This document shows positions 5,780 to 9,404 of a stretch of 9,404 bases of DNA, in pieces. The notes under the pieces are model-generated. The model made no database searches and was not told the DNA's origin. It saw nothing but the letters and a program-made list of their open reading frames with translations. The position numbers and the translations under genes were made by a program. Origin of the DNA: Spirochaetaceae bacterium (GTDB taxonomy: Bacteria; Spirochaetota; Spirochaetia; Treponematales; Treponemataceae); assembly GCA_017646305.1 (NCBI GenBank), contig JAGCMR010000198.1, positions 1-9,404 on the forward strand, given 5' to 3'. Each line of letters begins with the position of its first letter. Position 1 is the stretch's first letter.

Positions 5780-8659
5780 TTACAAACTTGATAACAAGGT
5801 TCGTATTTCACTGGAACGATATCCAGGATTTTTTTCCTGTACATACACCAGATATTTTTCTGCATTTTCTGAGTCATTCAAGGACATACAAACCTTACCC
5901 AGTTCAATATATGCATCCCAGTTTTTATTATCAGCCTTGATAACGTCTGTATACACAACCTTTGCATTTTCATAATCCTCAGCACTGGCATAGGCACGAG
6001 CCAGGTTTGCCCGAACATCATTGTTAGAAGAATCCAACTTTAAGGCTGTTTGGAAATAATCAACTGCAGTACGGTAATCTTTTTGCTGCAAGTAGGCCTT
6101 ACCCATATTATTGTTTGCTTCGAAGTTTGAAGGATCAAGGGCAACAGCCTTCATCAAAAAGGTAAGTGCAGAAGCTCCATCTCCAGACTCCAAGAAAATA
6201 TTTCCCAAGTTAATAAGAGAACGAACATGGCGAGCATCTAGTTTCAGTGCTTCTTGGTACACAAGAATTGAATCATCCACTTTACCACTTTCATCCAGCA
6301 ACAGAGCATAGTTATAGATGATGGATACTTTATTGCCTGTATCCATCTTACTATCCTTTTTAGCTCCGGTATAGGCCTTTTGAGCATAAGTAAGAGAATC
6401 CTTCAGCTTATCCTGACCATACAGAGCTGTAGAAAGATTGTAGTTTGTCAACGGATCATCAGCAGAAAAAGCCAGAGCCTTGCGGAATTGCTCCTCAGCC
6501 TCACTATATCGACCTACAGAAGCATACACATTACCTAACTCTCGCAATGCATTTGTATTAGATGAATCAATACGAATTACCTGCTGATAGGCGGTGATAG
6601 CTCCACTGGTATCATTCTTATCCTGCAACAGTCGAGCAGCCTCAAGGTAGGCCTTATCATACTGTGGATTAATAGAATAAGCCTTACGATAGGCTGCAAT
6701 AGCATCATCTCTGCGTCCCAGTTTATTCAAGGTCATACCTAAATTGTACTGGGCATTTTCAAAACGAGTATTCAACTTGCAACAGGTTTCAAAGGAAGCT
6801 CGGGCCTCGCTAAACTTACCCATTCTATACTGCACCTTTCCCAGTTCATAGTAATACAGGTAATTGTCACTGTCAGACTGCACTGCCTGTGTGTATTCAT
6901 CCAGTGCTGTAGGCCAATTCTGCACATCCTCTGCACCCTTTCCAAAAACATAGTGAGCAGCAGCGTTTTTAGGATCGTAAGTCACAGCAGCATTTGCATA
7001 ATCGGTGGCAGCAGCGGCTGTCTTTTTCTTGTCCGCAGTGCTAGAACTAGATCCAGAACCTGAGGTTCCAGAACCAGACTCTGCAATTTCATCAGATGCA
7101 TTTCTCATTACCAAGGCAGCCTCTGCCATTTGCTCAGCAGAAAAGGCTTTTTGTTCTTGAGGCAAATTATCCTTTGCATTGTTAAAATGCTCAATAGCCT
7201 TGTCGTAATCACCAGAATTGGCAGTAGCCTTTCCCAAGGAAATCTCATCCTTTACATTGTTCATCTGCTCCTGTATAGCCTTGTTCTTTTCTGCCAAGGC
7301 CTTTTCTTCCGCAGCTTTTCGCTCTGCGGCAGCCTTTTGCTGGGCAATTTGTTCTTGACGTTTCTGTTCAGCAGCTGCTTGAGCCTTCCGCTCCGCCTCT
7401 GCCTTGGCAATACTTGAACTAGAACCACCAACACCAGAAGCAGTATCCTCAGCAAGATTCTTGGCAAGTTCTGCAAGCTTGGAGCTATCTAAACCTTCCA
7501 GTCCTTCGTAGCCCCCTTCCTGAATGAGCTTTTCGATTCGTTTAGCGATTTCCTCTTGGCTCAATCCCTCCAAGCTACCGTCAGCAGCAAGCTCCTGCAT
7601 CAACTTGGCAAAATCATCGCTATCCATATTTTCAAGACCATCGTAATTGCCATTTTTTAACATTTGGTCAACTCGATTGGCAATCTCATCCTGACTCATA
7701 TCTTCCAAACTGTCTGCAGAAGCATCCTTAGAAAGATTTTTAGCAAGCTTGGCAAGCTCAGAACTATCCAATCCCTCTAGACCTTCATAGCCACCTTCCT
7801 GAATGAGCTTTTCAATTCGTTTAGCGATTTCCTCTTGGCTCAATCCCTCCAAGCTACCATCAGTAGCAAGCTCCTGCATCAATTTGGCAAACTCGTCGTT
7901 ATCCATATTTTCAAGGCCCTTGTAATCGCCATTTTTTAGCAGCTGATCAACTCGATTGGCAACCTCATTCTGACTCATATTACTGATGCTATTTCCACTT
8001 GAACCACTGCCAGAGCCTCCAGCTCCCCCAGATCCGGCTCCTCCCGCTCCAGCTCTTCCTTGAGCCTGCTGTTGACGCAAAATCTCGTTCATGGTGGCAT
8101 TATTTCTGTTGGCAGCTTCTATAAGAGCCTTCAAATCTTCCATACCGTTGATTCCATCAAGACCTTCAATACCACCTAAGGCACCACTCTCTGCCAGCTT
8201 GCGAAGAATCTCGTCAATGTTTCCATCTTCAGAAAGATCTTCCAATGCCATACGAGTCATAATATCTTCTAGCAAAGCCAAGGCTTCTGGATCATTGGCA
8301 TTTTTAATTAGTAGCTCCTCTAGTAAATCAAGGGCCCGATCATATTCACCTCTATCAAGATACCGTTGAACCAAAGACAGGGTATTATCCCGTTCTGTAG
8401 TAGCGGCATTCCCTTTTTTTACCACGGAATATACGCCAAATCCACCAATTCCCAAAAGCAACAAAGCAGCAGCGGCAGCAATGGCAACAAAAACACCCTT
8501 TTTCTTCTTTTTTTTATCATCTTCCTGAGCAGGAGCCTTTTCTTCACTGGTACTAGCATTCTTATTTAAACTAGTACGGTAATCTACAGTGGAATTACTG
8601 CTTTTTGTCTCCATCTTCTTTTCTTCTGTATTATTAGTCCAATTCTGATTCATACTCAT
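5780..8659 (-). CDS. Single-pass membrane TPR protein with internal tandem duplication and TolA-like helix
   Basis: About 959 residues from the ATG at 8659; probably an inner-membrane-anchored periplasmic scaffold, partners unknown. The 8659 start has an AAGGAG nine bases upstream. ATG 8686 (nine residues longer) has only a closely spaced AGGA; ATG 8614, just past the upstream gene's stop, is a weaker option. From 8659: a polar, Ser/Thr/Lys-rich segment, six lysines at 49-54, then a transmembrane helix at about 55-81 (N-in topology); a TPR-like hairpin at 95-130; a Gly/Ala/Ser linker at 199-225; a duplicated 93-residue block at 228-413; an Ala/Glu/Lys/Gln helix at 416-466; one TPR at about 469-500; a Gly/Ser linker at 526-542; then eleven consecutive TPRs at about 562-946 (LGKVQYRMGKFSEA, LGNVYASVGRYSEA, MGKAYLQQKDYRTA) and a capping helix. 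It overlaps the upstream TPR gene by 26 bp. TPRs usually bind proteins; no enzymatic motif is visible. Confidence 0.9.
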   Translation of the reverse strand: MSMNQNWTNNTEEKKMETKSSNSTVDYRTSLNKNASTSEEKAPAQEDDKKKKKKGVFVAIAAAAALLLLGIGGFGVYSVVKKGNAATTERDNTLSLVQRYLDRGEYDRALDLLEELLIKNANDPEALALLEDIMTRMALEDLSEDGNIDEILRKLAESGALGGIEGLDGINGMEDLKALIEAANRNNATMNEILRQQQAQGRAGAGGAGSGGAGGSGSGSSGNSISNMSQNEVANRVDQLLKNGDYKGLENMDNDEFAKLMQELATDGSLEGLSQEEIAKRIEKLIQEGGYEGLEGLDSSELAKLAKNLSKDASADSLEDMSQDEIANRVDQMLKNGNYDGLENMDSDDFAKLMQELAADGSLEGLSQEEIAKRIEKLIQEGGYEGLEGLDSSKLAELAKNLAEDTASGVGGSSSSIAKAEAERKAQAAAEQKRQEQIAQQKAAAERKAAEEKALAEKNKAIQEQMNNVKDEISLGKATANSGDYDKAIEHFNNAKDNLPQEQKAFSAEQMAEAALVMRNASDEIAESGSGTSGSGSSSSTADKKKTAAAATDYANAAVTYDPKNAAAHYVFGKGAEDVQNWPTALDEYTQAVQSDSDNYLYYYELGKVQYRMGKFSEARASFETCCKLNTRFENAQYNLGMTLNKLGRRDDAIAAYRKAYSINPQYDKAYLEAARLLQDKNDTSGAITAYQQVIRIDSSNTNALRELGNVYASVGRYSEAEEQFRKALAFSADDPLTNYNLSTALYGQDKLKDSLTYAQKAYTGAKKDSKMDTGNKVSIIYNYALLLDESGKVDDSILVYQEALKLDARHVRSLINLGNIFLESGDGASALTFLMKAVALDPSNFEANNNMGKAYLQQKDYRTAVDYFQTALKLDSSNNDVRANLARAYASAEDYENAKVVYTDVIKADNKNWDAYIELGKVCMSLNDSENAEKYLVYVQEKNPGYRSSEIRTLLSSL
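7421..7978 (-). repeat. 279-bp tandem duplication inside the TPR membrane protein gene
   Basis: Two direct copies, 7700-7978 and 7421-7699, are offset by exactly 279 bp (93 codons). The best-conserved core, about 7519-7613 against 7798-7892, differs at only a few positions, and a stretch of about 32 residues around LSQEEIAKRIEKLIQEGGYE is identical; identity decays at the far end of the second copy. Each copy splits into two related half-units of 45 and 48 residues (MSQ-E-ANRVDQ-LKNG and LSQEEIAKRIEKLIQEG), giving four units in all. Confidence 0.92.
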
Positions 8660-9404
8660 ATTCAATAACTCCTTCTGATCCTGCATTCATTCCTGTTGTC
8701 TCTGTATCCTGCAAGGAGGCTGCTACCTCTTCTAGCAACCGACGTCTACGTTCAGCCTCTGCCTCCCGCTGTGCTGCCAATCGAGCTTCCTCTGCCGCCC
8801 GTTCTGCAGCCAAACGCTCTGCTTCCTTACGAGCAGCCTCAGCCTTTTCTTCAGCAATACGTTGATTTTCAGCCTGAATGCGGGCTTCTTCTTCCTTCAT
8901 ACGCTGTTCTTCTTGGACAAGACGTTCTTTTTCCTGTTCACGATACACTATCTCACCCTGCAATGCCCTGATAATTGCTTCAACCTCAGTGCGCTGACTA
9001 CTGTAGGGATCAAGTACAAGGTATCGTTGATAATCCTCCAAGGCACCCTGCAACTTATCTTGGGAAAGACGAGCATTTGCCCTGTTCAACACAGGAGCTG
9101 CATAGCCTGGATCTGCCACAGAGGCGAGGGAAAACATTTCCTCTGCTGTAGCATAATCTCTCATAGCATAGGCAGAATTTCCTGCATTAAAGGCAATGAT
9201 TCGTTTATTTGTCCCAGAAGCAGATAAGCCTCGCTTAAAGACATCTAGAGATTCAGGATATTTTCCCGTCTGATAGTAGGCAATTCCTAAATAAATATAT
9301 ACCGAAGGAGACACCGCCAAATCATTCAAGGCTGTTTCCAGGTAGGGAATTGCTTCTGCAGGTTTATTTGTAGAAAACAAATTGTATCCCGTTTCATAGG
9401 CATC
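8634..9404 (-). CDS. TPR protein with long charged helical C-terminus, 5' partial
   Basis: The frame is open to the right edge (the last 24 bases read DAYETGYN into the TTG at 9380), so the true start lies outside; 256 residues are visible. Residues about 1-137 form four TPR-like hairpins (LGIAYYQTGKYPESL, AGNSAYAMRDYATAE, RANARLSQDKLQGAL). Residues about 148-225 are an uninterrupted Glu/Ala/Arg/Lys-rich helix with almost no Gly or Pro, resembling the TolA stalk or a single charged alpha-helix. The tail is short and acidic (YEYESELD), and the stop is a double TAA. It overlaps the next gene and is probably co-transcribed with it. A protein-protein adaptor role is inferred from the TPRs. Location cannot be judged because any signal peptide is outside the window. 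Confidence 0.88.
   Translation of the reverse strand, partial: DAYETGYNLFSTNKPAEAIPYLETALNDLAVSPSVYIYLGIAYYQTGKYPESLDVFKRGLSASGTNKRIIAFNAGNSAYAMRDYATAEEMFSLASVADPGYAAPVLNRANARLSQDKLQGALEDYQRYLVLDPYSSQRTEVEAIIRALQGEIVYREQEKERLVQEEQRMKEEEARIQAENQRIAEEKAEAARKEAERLAAERAAEEARLAAQREAEAERRRRLLEEVAASLQDTETTGMNAGSEGVIEYEYESELD
8669..8674 (-). promoter_or_regulatory. Shine-Dalgarno deciding the start of the TPR membrane protein
   Basis: Minus-strand AAGGAG, nine bases before the ATG at 8659 and inside the 3' end of the upstream TPR gene. It is the best ribosome site among the three candidate starts (8686, 8659, 8614) and favours coupled translation. Confidence 0.6.

Noticed and set aside
5706..5975. 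89- and 74-codon plus-strand open frames starting in the terminator
   Set aside because: They begin within or just beyond the terminator hairpin and run antisense into conserved TPR coding sequence.
7130..7417. Hydrophobic 95-codon plus-strand open frame that looks like a membrane protein
   Set aside because: It is antisense to Lys/Glu/Gln/Ala-rich helical coding sequence, which produces Leu/Phe/Ser-rich shadows; no supporting ribosome site.
7421..7978. Repeated DNA resembling a CRISPR or intergenic repeat array
   Set aside because: The period is 279 bp, in frame, with protein-level half-repeats; it is coding duplication with no short repeat and spacer structure.
8862..9227. 121-codon plus-strand open frame opposite the partial TPR gene
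   Set aside because: The opposite strand encodes clear TPRs and a charged helix; the Phe/Leu/Cys-rich plus-strand product is what antisense of Glu/Lys/Ala codons gives.

Overview
The window looks like chromosomal DNA from a spirochaete, most likely a Treponema or close relative. I infer this from gene content: a class III adenylate cyclase followed by a membrane-anchored FecR-domain protein with Trp/Tyr-rich beta repeats and an outer-membrane beta-barrel protein, then large TPR proteins with Ala/Glu/Lys-rich helical segments. The DNA leans A+T-rich and coding is dense. No database search was possible, so the taxonomic call is inference.

Layout. Positions 1-5638 hold a tightly overlapping plus-strand cluster of three genes. 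They are the 3' part of a receptor-type adenylate cyclase (open at the left edge, ends 1544), a 946-residue FecR-domain protein (1510-4350) and a 432-residue exported protein with a TIG-like domain and a probable 8-stranded outer-membrane barrel (4340-5638). The overlaps of 35 and 11 bp, each with a good Shine-Dalgarno sequence inside the upstream gene, argue for one mRNA and coupled translation. A 141-bp convergent intergenic region (5639-5779) carries a long, nearly perfect hairpin with T-runs on both sides, acting as a shared bidirectional terminator. Positions 5780-9404 hold a minus-strand pair. The upstream gene is a TPR protein with a long charged helix (its start lies beyond the right edge). 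Overlapping its 3' end is a roughly 960-residue single-pass membrane protein with a 93-residue internal tandem duplication, Gly/Ser linkers, a TolA-like helix and eleven consecutive C-terminal TPRs.

How the genes may work together (inference). The plus-strand trio places one protein in each envelope layer: an inner-membrane sensor making cAMP, an inner-membrane-anchored periplasmic protein of FecR plus seven beta modules, and an outer-membrane barrel with periplasmic beta domains. That suggests a trans-envelope structure or signalling unit. The minus-strand pair looks like a separate envelope scaffold based on TPRs. Promoters of both operons lie outside the window. I see no RNA genes, mobile elements, CRISPR arrays or phage genes.
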